The notes under the pieces are model-generated. The model did no database searches. It was not told the DNA's origin and saw nothing but the letters and a program-made list of their open reading frames with translations. From Rhodoligotrophos appendicifer (lineage in GTDB: Bacteria > Pseudomonadota > Alphaproteobacteria > Rhizobiales > Im1): a stretch of 64,000 nt of DNA. Numbering within the stretch: the first letter of the stretch is position 1; each line of letters starts with the position of its first letter. The stretch covers positions 62,001-126,000 of the forward strand of contig NZ_VHKL01000006.1 in assembly GCF_007474605.1 (NCBI RefSeq), given 5' to 3'. Of this stretch, positions 27,799-34,917 are shown in pieces. Both the position numbers and the translations under genes were made by a program.

Positions 27799-28088
27799 CG
27801 GCCTACCAGTTGCAGGCTGCCGTCGAAAACATGCCCGGTGGCACCGCCAGGGGTGCAATCTGTTCCTGTGCGGGAGGGCTTTCAGGGGGCGCGCCCTTAT
27901 GGGAAGGCGTTGTCCATGTCTTCGACCTGGCTGGCAACCCGACGGCCACGTGCGCCTATGCTTGGTCCTCGCCCATTGACGACAGTGATAAGCGCCGCAT
28001 GTTTGCTGTCCTGCATTTTCCGCCAATCGCCTCGCCGCTGGCAGCGGTGCGGGCGGTGATCGTTGCTGAACATCGCGCCAAGGGCTGA
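27789..28088 (+). CDS. conserved-looking ~99-aa protein coupled to DUF262 gene, unknown
   Basis: The ATG at 27,789 lies inside the last codons of the DUF262 gene, a 10-bp overlap. The product is 99 aa (MEVTAYQLQAAVENM start). It has no TM segment and contains GVVHVFDLAGNPTATCAYAW, then DKRRMFAVLHFPP and a terminal helix VRAVIVAEHRAKG. I do not recognise a named domain. Tight overlap implies co-translation with the putative nuclease, so it could be an inhibitor, specificity partner or unrelated passenger. An inverted repeat follows its stop. Confidence 0.6.
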   Translation: MEVTAYQLQAAVENMPGGTARGAICSCAGGLSGGAPLWEGVVHVFDLAGNPTATCAYAWSSPIDDSDKRRMFAVLHFPPIASPLAAVRAVIVAEHRAKG

Positions 28089-28095
28089 TCCTGAT

Positions 28096-28144
28096 TTCAA
28101 ACTAAGACAGTACCCGCTGGTGTTCAGTGCTGTCTCAGTTTGAA
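28096..28144. terminator. inverted repeat between convergent genes, likely bidirectional terminator
   Basis: TTCAAACTAAGACAG (28,096-28,110) pairs with CTGTCTCAGTTTGAA (28,130-28,144) at 14 of 15 positions around a 19-nt loop. It lies at the meeting point of the + strand 99-aa gene and a - strand small gene, and overlaps the latter's stop. A-rich and T-rich bases near both ends are consistent with termination in both directions. Confidence 0.45.
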
Positions 28145-28344
28145 TTTCTCGCGGGCGGGTCAAGGATGAAACCGCAACTGTCGCCTTTCATTCCAGGCAC
28201 GCACATGGACACTTCGCCGGTGTAACGGTCCAAGCGAATTATCGTGTTCGACGTGCTTCCAATAATCTCATAGCGACCGCCAGCAAAGAAGCCAGCAACC
28301 CCGATTCCAAGCGCCATAATCACTGATGCGGCAACGATCTTCAT
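28135..28344 (-). CDS. small membrane-anchored or secreted protein, unknown function
   Basis: This 69-aa protein begins with one hydrophobic helix (KIVAASVIMALGIGVAGFFAGG). A short exported domain follows with NTIIRLDRYTGEVSMCVPGM and a second Cys in DSCGF, which could pair with the first. This layout occurs in many short proteins of plasmids and prophages. It is convergent with the DUF262 operon. No function can be given. Confidence 0.5.
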   Translation of the reverse strand: MKIVAASVIMALGIGVAGFFAGGRYEIIGSTSNTIIRLDRYTGEVSMCVPGMKGDSCGFILDPPARNSN

Positions 28345-28583
28345 CCTGCCTCCCGCTTACTGTAAGGCCCGCGCAATCTCTGCTCCGCCGCCTTTCCCGC
28401 GATCTCGGCGCGCCTATCGGCGCCAGTTCTCGGCGCGTCCTGCCGCTCTTAACTCCTAGAGCAAGCGGCGCGATTATTGCGACGATCAATCACAGTATCG
28501 TCCTCCTCACTCGCCGCAGTGCGCATTAAGCAAGCATTGCGGATCACGTCAGCGGGACGCTTCTGGCCTTAGTCCGGTTGGCA
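28345..28583. other. island spacer, possible short - strand frame
   Basis: This 239-bp gap holds a - strand open frame ending inside the neighbouring gene (28,268-28,489, TTG start, hydrophobic VIVAIIAPLALG at the N-terminus) with GAGGAGG upstream. It overlaps the start of the 28,135-28,344 gene and its tail looks random, so I do not call it. Confidence 0.3.
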
Positions 28584-28859
28584 TTAGTTATCTCTCAAAT
28601 AAACGCACTGCGGACATTCCCCATCAGCGGCCATGTCCAACTCATCTTTAATTGCCGGCACAAGGTCTTCACGCATCCACATCGTCCCGTCGCTCTTGAG
28701 GATCGTCGTAGCCAGAGCATAAGCATGTCGCTCCGCGTCACCATTACCAACACGGATGGTCACTTCGGGATGGAGACGGCAAACCTCTACGGCGCCTGCC
28801 CTGGCGACTGCGTACCGCGCGGCATCTTCAAGGCCGTCTATATAGTCGTTGATTGACAC
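28584..28859 (-). CDS. hypothetical 91-aa soluble protein, GTG start
   Basis: This is a 91-aa protein with an acidic, mixed alpha/beta composition: DYIDGLEDAARYAVARAG, then HPEVTIRVGNGDAERHAYAL and a C-terminal pair of Cys in GECPQCVYL. The GTG start has a perfect AGGAGG 6 nt upstream, which argues for a real gene. That ribosome site is also part of a hairpin (see next entry). I do not recognise the family. Confidence 0.6.
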   Translation of the reverse strand: MSINDYIDGLEDAARYAVARAGAVEVCRLHPEVTIRVGNGDAERHAYALATTILKSDGTMWMREDLVPAIKDELDMAADGECPQCVYLRDN

Positions 28860-28865
28860 GAAGCC

Positions 28866-28895
28866 CTCCTATGCTTTTCGCTAAGCATATAGGAG
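28866..28895 (-). promoter_or_regulatory. hairpin that covers the ribosome site of the 91-aa gene
   Basis: Read on the - strand, CTCC-TA-TA-TGCTT pairs with AAGCA-TA-GGAG around a 6-nt loop, with a 2-nt bulge. The GGAG arm is the ribosome binding site itself. Such a stem could hold translation down until it melts or is bound. The DNA palindrome could equally be a repressor site. Confidence 0.45.
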
Positions 28896-29218
28896 CAGGT
28901 TCGGGGTGGCGAGAGGGCTTCAACGCAGGTGAAGTCCAGACTGAGACAGGTGTTCTGGGAGCTCAACATTTGCTGTTTTGGAGCTTGCCATGAAGAACCC
29001 CCTCCAATGAACCGTGAGCAGGACGAGCCGAGTTAGAGGCGACTGTGAACTTGATCATAGACAGGATGCGCTCCAGGGGTGGTCGCACAAAATCTTCTAG
29101 GGAAATTCTCATAGCTTACCTAAACGCCACTCCGGTGACGGGTGAGCGGGTGAGCGGGTGAGCGGGTGAGCGGGTGAAGGCGACCAAGAAGATCCTGCTT
29201 AGCAACTTGAAGCCCGAC
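28896..29218. other. island spacer with an octamer repeat, no gene seen
   Basis: I see no supportable gene here. Around 28,940 the bases CTGAGACAGGTGTTCTG resemble part of the inverted repeat at 28,096-28,144. An 8-bp tandem repeat occupies 29,140-29,177. Confidence 0.4.
29140..29177. repeat. 8-bp tandem repeat (GGGTGAGC), four copies plus a partial
   Basis: Four perfect copies of GGGTGAGC run head to tail from 29,140 to 29,171, followed by GGGTGA. The preceding bases (GGTGACG) look like a diverged copy. Eight is not a multiple of three, so copy changes would shift any frame, but no convincing gene crosses it. Confidence 0.85.
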
Positions 29219-29461
29219 CTACACAGCTTTAACTGACGCAAGGTGGCCACGAAGTACACCGCGATAAACGTAGCGCTGCTGGTTGTGGTGGGTAGACATG
29301 GCGTAAGGGAAGCGCTGATTTTTCCACAACTCGGGTTGGTGGATTGCCCAAGGTGGGGTGAAGAGATTCATGCCAAAGACCCGGACGCCTTTGGAGGCTA
29401 GAAGCAGCTCTCGCGCCGCGCTCTCCTCAACCCCCTCGCAAGCGCGGGGCAGCGAAGCCAT
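29219..29461 (-). CDS. possible hypothetical protein (80 aa)
   Basis: The open frame has G/C-biased third positions and an ordinary composition (GVEESAARELLLASKGVRVF, then PWAIHQPELWKNQ). This suggests it is, or once was, coding. The frame stays open a short way upstream of the ATG, and no clear ribosome site is seen. It may be the 3' part of a longer decayed gene. I do not recognise it. Confidence 0.3.
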   Translation of the reverse strand: MASLPRACEGVEESAARELLLASKGVRVFGMNLFTPPWAIHQPELWKNQRFPYAMSTHHNQQRYVYRGVLRGHLASVKAV

Positions 29462-30063
29462 CGCAGCCCGGATGGCTTGACAGGTTATCTGAGCGTGAGA
29501 GCGAGCGAATAAAACATTGGGGAAAGCACGGACAGTGTGGGAAACTCAAGCTCATCCCCCCGCCCCCCGCGCCGACGCAGAGTGTTAGCTGTCGCTCTTG
29601 GCAGCGCGGGTTTTTCGCGGAACCTTGGCGGGGGGGGGCCTGTGTCGGCCATCTCTGGCTCGGTCAGCGCGGGGATAGACATTGGCGACGGCGCATCATG
29701 TTTCGCAACTACTCATCAAGAGGCTTGGCGGCAGTTACGGGTGCCGATGTTTCGGGCTTCAACCCAGCAGTCCTCACCTTCTCGGCGACCTTCTCGTTCA
29801 CAAGCTCAATGAGCTTGGCTAAGGATACCCTATGCGGCCGTCGCTCTTGATGGCGACGATGCTGTTCTCATGGGCGATTGACTGCGCTCCCGACAGGTTT
29901 GACGCGCCATGCTTTGTGCGGCCGGTAAGAACGTTGATGTCAGGCAATGTGCGGCCCTGCTTTTTGCTAAAAACAAGCCGTGAAAAGGCCGGCTTGCGGA
30001 AATGCGATGCTAAAGGTCATCCTCACCTGATCACACGATGACCGATTTCAGCGGGGACCGACG
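29462..30063. other. decayed stretch with broken - strand frames and a G9 tract
   Basis: No intact gene is supported. On the - strand a headless frame (30,016-29,819) and a shifted continuation (to 29,709) look like one broken gene. Below it a short frame from 29,682 runs into nine consecutive C (G on the + strand, 29,630-29,638). Confidence 0.4.
29709..30016 (-). pseudogene. 5'-truncated, frameshifted gene remnant of unknown family
   Basis: From 30,016 the - strand reads KKQGRTLPDINVLTGRTK, then HGASNLSGAQSIAHENSIV and AIKSDGRIGYP before a stop at 29,819. In the next frame the reading continues LAKLIELVNEKVAEKVRTAG and ends TAAKPLDE at 29,709. Both halves look like genuine protein, with a single frameshift at about 29,820. 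No start codon with a ribosome site is visible. The family is unknown to me. Confidence 0.35.
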
Positions 30064-30480
30064 ATGGCTTGGCGAGACAAGGCTATGTTGCGGCTAATCA
30101 CTTGGATTGAAAATCCGAGCTGCATCAAGGCTGTAACTGTCATAAGCATCTTGTTTCTATTCGATGCTATTCGCGCAGCATGGGGTGAGCGCCATTTTGT
30201 AGCCGGCGTGGCGGAGGCTCTTGTGGCATCCGTACTTCACTACGGACTTCCGCTGGTCGCCGTCGGTTGTGGTATATGTGTTGGGCTCGTGATTGCGGGC
30301 CGCTTCAAAACCAAGTGGCTGCATTGGATCGGAGGAATCATTGCTGCACTTGGTGTTTTTGCTGGACTAAGCAGTGTGACTGACAACATCGAAGGCGTGA
30401 GTTGGCGCATGAAGGAATTGCGCGACGGCCGTTGTTACACTGACTGGGATGGCAGATCGAATCCAACATTATGCGAATAG
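30064..30480 (+). CDS. hypothetical multi-spanning membrane protein
   Basis: This 138-aa protein has three or four hydrophobic helices: a CIKAVTVISILFLFDAIRAAW segment, VLHYGLPLVAVGCGICVGLV and LHWIGGIIAALGVFAGL. A short C-terminal tail carries a Cys pair (GRCYTDW and TLCE) that may lie in the periplasm. The frame is long for this decayed area and its composition is coherent, so I think it is real. The function is unknown. Confidence 0.55.
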   Translation: MAWRDKAMLRLITWIENPSCIKAVTVISILFLFDAIRAAWGERHFVAGVAEALVASVLHYGLPLVAVGCGICVGLVIAGRFKTKWLHWIGGIIAALGVFAGLSSVTDNIEGVSWRMKELRDGRCYTDWDGRSNPTLCE

Positions 30481-30948
30481 CATATTTCCTAACTGCCATG
30501 CATCGTGATGCCCACGAAAGTAATAGCAAACCAGGTGCTAGCTAGCGCTGCGGCCCTCAGTGCCAGTTTATGACATTGAATGGGCTCAGCAGTTCTTGAG
30601 CAATGCCGAATCCTTCAAAATACCAAGTCGAGCGTAGCCGAGCAGAATTACTGCTGTGGCGATCCAAATCCACATCAATCCGGCCCGCCTTATGGCATTC
30701 GTCGTTGGGCGATTGGCCGCGACCTCGGCCGTGAGAATGCAAATGGCTGCTCGCTCCCTTTCCCCAGTCCGGCACCAGGAGAAAAGACGATGGAACTCCC
30801 ATTCACTGTCAAACCGCTTGCTTAGCGATGGGAGTGCTCGGACTTGCAAATCCGCAAGATGATTGCGGACAACAGCATCTCAGCCTTTTCCCTTGGCGGA
30901 AAACTGATCAGATTAGCCGCATCCGAAGTGGCGGATCGAGGGAGAGGA
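30481..30948. other. region upstream of the integrase
   Basis: These 468 bases should carry the integrase promoter. A - strand frame (30,586-30,849, TTG start) has a hydrophobic patch (RAGLMWIWIATAVILLGYA) but no ribosome site, so I leave it uncalled. An 8-bp inverted repeat ACTCCCAT/ATGGGAGT lies at 30,795-30,835. Confidence 0.35.
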
Positions 30949-31977
30949 ATGTCCAGACAGCGACGATCAGAAGACGAGTGGCTCGGCAGGGTTGGAAAAA
31001 GGTTCTACGCCTACTACCGAGTTCCTAACGGCGTCGGTCCGAAGCGCAGCTCACTAGGTACGGATGATCCCGTCACCGCAAAAGCCAGGTTTGTCGAATG
31101 GAGGAAGCAACGTCTTGTCGCTATTAGCCAGGGCGACGGAGCTCTGACAATGGGCGCCATCTACAGCTCATATGTTGAAAGCCGGAGGGAAGCGGGCAAG
31201 CGCGCAGCCGAGAGGATTGACTTTGCCTGGAAAAGGCTGAAGCCAACTTTCGACAGTCTCCTGCCGACCATGATCACCGAGTCCCTGTGTCATCAATACG
31301 CTGAGCGCCGGCGCAAACATGATGGCGTCTCGAACGGCACCATCCACGTCGAGCTGGGCTACCTTCGCGCAGCCCTGACCTATGCCACGAATAAAAAGAA
31401 CTGGCTCATCCATGTTCCCTACGTGCCGATTCCGCCGAAGCCAGCGCCAAAGGATCACTTCCTCACGAAGGACGAGGCCAGGACGCTCATAGCCTGCGCG
31501 TCGGCTGAGCACGTGAAGCTGTTCATTACGTTGGCGCTCACGACGGCTGGGCGGTCCGAAGCTATCCTGGACCTGACCTGGGATAGGGTTGATATGGACA
31601 GGCGCAAGATCACTTTGCGCGACCCCGTGAAGCATGTCACGCCTAAGGGCCGGGCAACTGTGCCGATCAATGAATTTGCCTTTGCAGCGCTCTCGAAGCA
31701 GCGCCAGGGCGCCCTGACAGAATATGTCATCGAATGGGCCGATCGGCGTATAGTGTCGATCAAGAAAGGTGTAAGGGCAGCGGCGGCGCGGGCAGGCATC
31801 AAATGTTCGCCACATGTGCTGCGCCACACGGCAGCGGTCTGGATGATCGAGGGTGGGATTCCACTTGAGGAGATCAGTCAGTACCTGGGCCATACCAACA
31901 TCGAGACGACGCGACGCATCTATGCCCGCTATTCCCCGAGCTTCCTCCGCAGGGCGTCTTCTTTTTTAGAGCTTTGA
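30949..31977 (+). CDS. tyrosine recombinase / integrase of the island
   Basis: This 342-aa phage-type integrase catalyses insertion and excision at the tRNA-Val site. The catalytic set is visible: Arg202 in TTAGRSEAILDL, His289 and Arg292 in HVLRH, His315 in YLGHTN and the nucleophile Tyr325 in RRIYARY. The N-terminal part is a SAM-like core-binding domain. ATG at 30,949 (MSRQRR) is preferred because GGGAGAGGA precedes it. A TTG-started extension to 30,844 is possible. It lies 131 bp from attR and reads toward it, at the end away from the intact tRNA. Confidence 0.92.
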   Translation: MSRQRRSEDEWLGRVGKRFYAYYRVPNGVGPKRSSLGTDDPVTAKARFVEWRKQRLVAISQGDGALTMGAIYSSYVESRREAGKRAAERIDFAWKRLKPTFDSLLPTMITESLCHQYAERRRKHDGVSNGTIHVELGYLRAALTYATNKKNWLIHVPYVPIPPKPAPKDHFLTKDEARTLIACASAEHVKLFITLALTTAGRSEAILDLTWDRVDMDRRKITLRDPVKHVTPKGRATVPINEFAFAALSKQRQGALTEYVIEWADRRIVSIKKGVRAAAARAGIKCSPHVLRHTAAVWMIEGGIPLEEISQYLGHTNIETTRRIYARYSPSFLRRASSFLEL

Positions 31978-32108
31978 TTGTAACACAGTGCTCCTTTGTC
32001 AGGAGCTGACAGGATAACGGCAACCAGGCATGAGCATCGAGGGTAAAGAAGTGAAAAAAACAGCGCTCCATCGTTGAAAATCAGTGGCTTATATCCTCGA
32101 ACCCAGCC

Positions 32109-32154
32109 TTCACATCGCAGGGGTCACTGGTTCGAGTCCAGTACCGCCCACCAT
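32109..32154. repeat. attR: 46-bp copy of the tRNA-Val 3' half
   Basis: This segment is identical over 46 bp to 23,762-23,807. It contains the anticodon loop, T arm, acceptor strand and CCA end but no 5' half, so it is not a second tRNA gene. It is the displaced original end of the tRNA and marks the right boundary of the island. Confidence 0.95.
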
Positions 32155-32320
32155 TCTTTTAACTTCACATTTTGGTCAACTCCGCGGTGTTGCCTCGGGC
32201 GGGAATCTTTTACCTGAGCAGGACCGATCACAAATGCGTCAGCGGTCGCGAACGGCCTTGAGAGCGCCACCCGTCTTCTCTAGCGGGAGGGGTCCCGCCC
32301 TCCCTCTCCGATAGGTCTGC

Positions 32321-32902
32321 ATGTTCCAGTCACTATACGACCGAACCCTGGCGCTCGCCGGCCATCGCCACGCGGAACGCTGGCTAGGCGCCATGTGCTT
32401 CGCCGAAAGTTCGTTTTTGCCCATGCTGCCGGAAGTCATGCTGCTGCCCATGATTCTGGCGGACCGGACCAAGGCTTGGCGTCTGGCGCTGCTGTGCACC
32501 ATCACCTCCGTCCTGGGGGGCGTGTTGGGGTACTTCATCGGCATTTTTCTCTTTGATGCCGTCGGCGCGCCGCTGCTTCGCTTCTACGGCCTTTCCGGCG
32601 AATTTGAACACATTGCCCAGCAGTACAATGATCTGGGTTGGCTTATGGTCCTGATCGGCGCCGTCACCCCAGTGCCCTACAAGGTGGTGACGATCGCCAG
32701 CGGCCTGACCCATCTGGACTTCATGACCTTTCTTGTCATGAGCGCCATTGGACGTGGCGTGCGCTTCTTTGCACCCTGTGCGCTTTTCTTCTACTTCGGC
32801 CCGCGGGCACAGCCGATCATGGAGCGAAATCTCAGCACGGTCTTCTGGCTCTCGGTGGCCGGGATTGTCGGCGGAACCCTAGCCGCCAAGTTTATTTTTT
32901 GA
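32321..32902 (+). CDS. YqaA family (DedA/VTT-type) membrane protein
   Basis: This 193-aa inner-membrane protein has the VTT/DedA fold. It begins with an amphipathic N-terminus and ESSFLPMLPEVMLLP, followed by a helix with GGVLGYFIGIFLFD. Then comes the re-entrant motif VLIGAVTPVPYKVVTIASG, which is the YqaA signature. The family is linked to lipid scrambling or membrane homeostasis, but the exact role is unresolved. It is the first gene on the chromosomal side of attR, so it was originally the neighbour of tRNA-Val. Confidence 0.88.
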   Translation: MFQSLYDRTLALAGHRHAERWLGAMCFAESSFLPMLPEVMLLPMILADRTKAWRLALLCTITSVLGGVLGYFIGIFLFDAVGAPLLRFYGLSGEFEHIAQQYNDLGWLMVLIGAVTPVPYKVVTIASGLTHLDFMTFLVMSAIGRGVRFFAPCALFFYFGPRAQPIMERNLSTVFWLSVAGIVGGTLAAKFIF

Positions 32903-32940
32903 ATCAGAGAAACCGTTTAAGTCCTCATTGGGAGAGGGTT

Positions 32941-32970
32941 TTGTGCGTTGCCGCATTCTTTCCATACAAT
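32941..32970 (+). promoter_or_regulatory. candidate sigma70-type promoter for the 33,012 gene
   Basis: TTGTGC (32,941-32,946) and TACAAT (32,965-32,970) are separated by 18 bp and lie 41 bp before the ATG at 33,012. The fit is fair, not perfect. Confidence 0.4.
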
Positions 32971-33011
32971 GTGGGTAAGAAGGGTGCCGGCAGCAGTCAT
33001 AGGATCGAGTG

Positions 33012-34154
33012 ATGCAGGCGTCTCAACGATGGGCAGGAGGCTGCGTGGTGATGCTGGCGCTGGTCTTAGGCCAGCAGCCGATCTCTGCCCAGGAGGTCGT
33101 CGCCGAGCGCAATCCCGGAAGCTGGGTCATCATCCAGAGCGATCCGACTTACGACATGCAGGAAGACTGTTTTTCTGAAGCGGCTTTGGCTTCTGGAGAA
33201 GCGGAAGGATCAGAGGCCGGGACCGGAGAAGCTTGTCCCGTCGAGGCAGGGCCTCCGGGGCTGAAATTCCGTCTCGATCTCCTGCCCACGATTCGTGAGG
33301 CCAATGCCCTCCAGATCCGCCAGCGCGAAATCGAGGAGGCGCGTCGCAAGGCCCGCGCAGCCCGCGGTGCAAAACCACCGCTTCTTGGCGCCAACGGCGA
33401 TTTGCCTCTCACCTATAGCTTTAACCTTGAGCAGAAGGGACAGGACGACCGCTATTTGCGCGATCAGGTCAATGCCCGCGCCAATGTCGGCGTCGATGGC
33501 TATCAGGTCCAAGCGACCCTGGAGGAGACATCGCAACCGATGCAATCCGGGACGACGCGCAAATCCGGTCTCCGGGTGGAGGCGCCTCTGACCTTCGGTC
33601 CCGTGCGCATGCGTACGGGATTGGACACTTACGTGGCCCGCGACACGACGGCCGGCGTAGCGGCCACCAGCATCGGTCGTGGCATCGACGTGACCACCTC
33701 CGCTCGGCTCAGCGAGGCGACCGAAGCAGAACTGTCCGGCAAGGTGGAATACGTTCGTGACGGTGGCAAACGCGTGAACGCGATCATTGCTGGCACCGTC
33801 AATTATGGCTTCATGCTTGGCGAGTGGAAGGGAAAGCTGTCGCCTGGGTTGGACATCACGCATTCCACGGGAGAAGAGGATCCGGTGACCATGGCTGTCC
33901 GGATGCGGCTCTCCCTCGCCAGTGGCCCCCAGAAGGTGGAAGTCACCCAGCGTATGGTCCGTCAGCAGATCCTGAGCGCCGAGGGCGAGACCCAGCAGAC
34001 GTCGCTGGACTACGGATATAACTGGGATCAGTCATCCATCACTCTGAGCGGTGCGCATCTGGCCCGATCTGCGAATTCTGGGGCCACCGATGATTGGCAA
34101 GTTGGGGCCGTCTGGAAAGTGAAGCTCGAGGCCCTCACGGACTATCTACAGTAG
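33012..34154 (+). CDS. predicted outer-membrane beta-barrel protein, unknown
   Basis: This 380-aa protein has a signal peptide (WAGGCVVMLALVLGQQPISA). A 70-residue stretch follows with two Cys (EDCFSEA and GEACPVE), then a Lys/Arg/Ala-rich helix (QIRQREIEEARRKARAARG). From residue 115 on it alternates polar and nonpolar residues in short strands, such as LTYSFNLEQ, VQATLEE, MRTGLDTYVA and KLSPGLDITHS. This is typical of an 8-12-strand outer-membrane barrel. No family is recognised. It is followed by an AT-rich gap and an independent small gene. Confidence 0.7.
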   Translation: MQASQRWAGGCVVMLALVLGQQPISAQEVVAERNPGSWVIIQSDPTYDMQEDCFSEAALASGEAEGSEAGTGEACPVEAGPPGLKFRLDLLPTIREANALQIRQREIEEARRKARAARGAKPPLLGANGDLPLTYSFNLEQKGQDDRYLRDQVNARANVGVDGYQVQATLEETSQPMQSGTTRKSGLRVEAPLTFGPVRMRTGLDTYVARDTTAGVAATSIGRGIDVTTSARLSEATEAELSGKVEYVRDGGKRVNAIIAGTVNYGFMLGEWKGKLSPGLDITHSTGEEDPVTMAVRMRLSLASGPQKVEVTQRMVRQQILSAEGETQQTSLDYGYNWDQSSITLSGAHLARSANSGATDDWQVGAVWKVKLEALTDYLQ

Positions 34155-34299
34155 ATGTTTACAACTTTTCTGTGCATATCTACACGTTAACACTTTTAAA
34201 TTGAAAAACGCCGATCACCTTCTAATCTGTACCGATGAGCCCTGATTCTTTTCCTGCTCCTGCCGGATCACGTCAGCGGCGATCATTTTGGGGGTACAG

Positions 34300-34914
34300 A
34301 TGGCGGCGACAACGACGACGAGGGTACGAGCGGCTGCCGGCCAGAGGGAGCCGGATCATGGAGCTCCCCGGGAACGAGTGGAGCGAAGTGATCGGAGCAG
34401 CGAATTCGGACCCGAAGCCTCGATCGGGTCTCCCCCTATGGACCATGACTATGCTTGGCAGGAACCGCCTGCGGGCCAACCCTATCATTATGAGGCCGAG
34501 CATGACCCGGCACAGGAGGCGGGTTGGCAGGATCAGCATGCTGCTCGCGGATATTACGGAACCGAGATCGATCCGCGGGCGATCGCTCAGGCGGCAGAAC
34601 GTGGAGCGATTTTGGGAACCCGCCGGCTCGACAAGGTGCGGACCGAGTGGCGCGAGTTCGCCAGACGCTTCGAGAGCACCGCACTGACTGCGTCTGAACT
34701 GCGGCGACTGCGCCTGGATCTGCGCCGTCGTGAGATGCTTCTGTTTCTGCTCGGTGGCTTTGTTTTGGTCATGGGCACGCTTTATGGCGCCCTGATATTT
34801 TCCTCGCCGCAGCTCCTTGGTAACCCGAGAAGCGAACTCGGCTGCACAATGTTCGGGGGCTCCTGGGCAGAGACCAGCACCCAGAAGGAATACTGCATCT
34901 TTTGGGCGAACTGA
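34300..34914 (+). CDS. hypothetical single-TM protein with long polar N-terminus
   Basis: This 204-aa protein has a hydrophilic, low-complexity N-terminal half (about residues 1-90). An Arg-rich helix follows (ASELRRLRLDLRRREM), then one TM segment (LLFLLGGFVLVMGTLYGALI) and a short tail with two Cys (GCTMFGG and EYCIFW). The tail is probably periplasmic and the Cys may pair. GGGGGTAC before the ATG supports 34,300. No function is recognised. It is convergent with maiA, only 3 bp away. Confidence 0.6.
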   Translation: MAATTTTRVRAAAGQREPDHGAPRERVERSDRSSEFGPEASIGSPPMDHDYAWQEPPAGQPYHYEAEHDPAQEAGWQDQHAARGYYGTEIDPRAIAQAAERGAILGTRRLDKVRTEWREFARRFESTALTASELRRLRLDLRRREMLLFLLGGFVLVMGTLYGALIFSSPQLLGNPRSELGCTMFGGSWAETSTQKEYCIFWAN

Positions 34915-34917
34915 CCG

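Larger units (their letters stand above)
23762..32154. mobile_element. integrated genomic island in tRNA-Val
   Basis: An element of about 8.4 kb is bounded by a perfect 46-bp direct repeat of the tRNA-Val 3' half and carries a tyrosine recombinase beside the right repeat. Inside, coding density is low, base composition is visibly less GC-rich than the flanks, and decayed transposase fragments occur. The intact cargo is a ribbon-helix-helix protein, a DUF262/DUF1524 protein, a ~99-aa protein, several small orphan genes and the integrase. There are no phage structural, conjugation or replication genes that I can recognise, so it is a small passive or decaying integrative element. Confidence 0.92.

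Noticed and set aside
29140-29177. CRISPR-like repeat
   Set aside because: Units are 8 bp with no spacers and no cas genes nearby. No CRISPR array is seen anywhere in the window.
30586-30849. A membrane protein on the - strand before the integrase
   Set aside because: It has a TTG start and no ribosome site. Only one hydrophobic patch supports it.
32109-32154. A second tRNA-Val gene
   Set aside because: Only the 3' half is present; there is no D arm or 5' acceptor strand. It is the att repeat.
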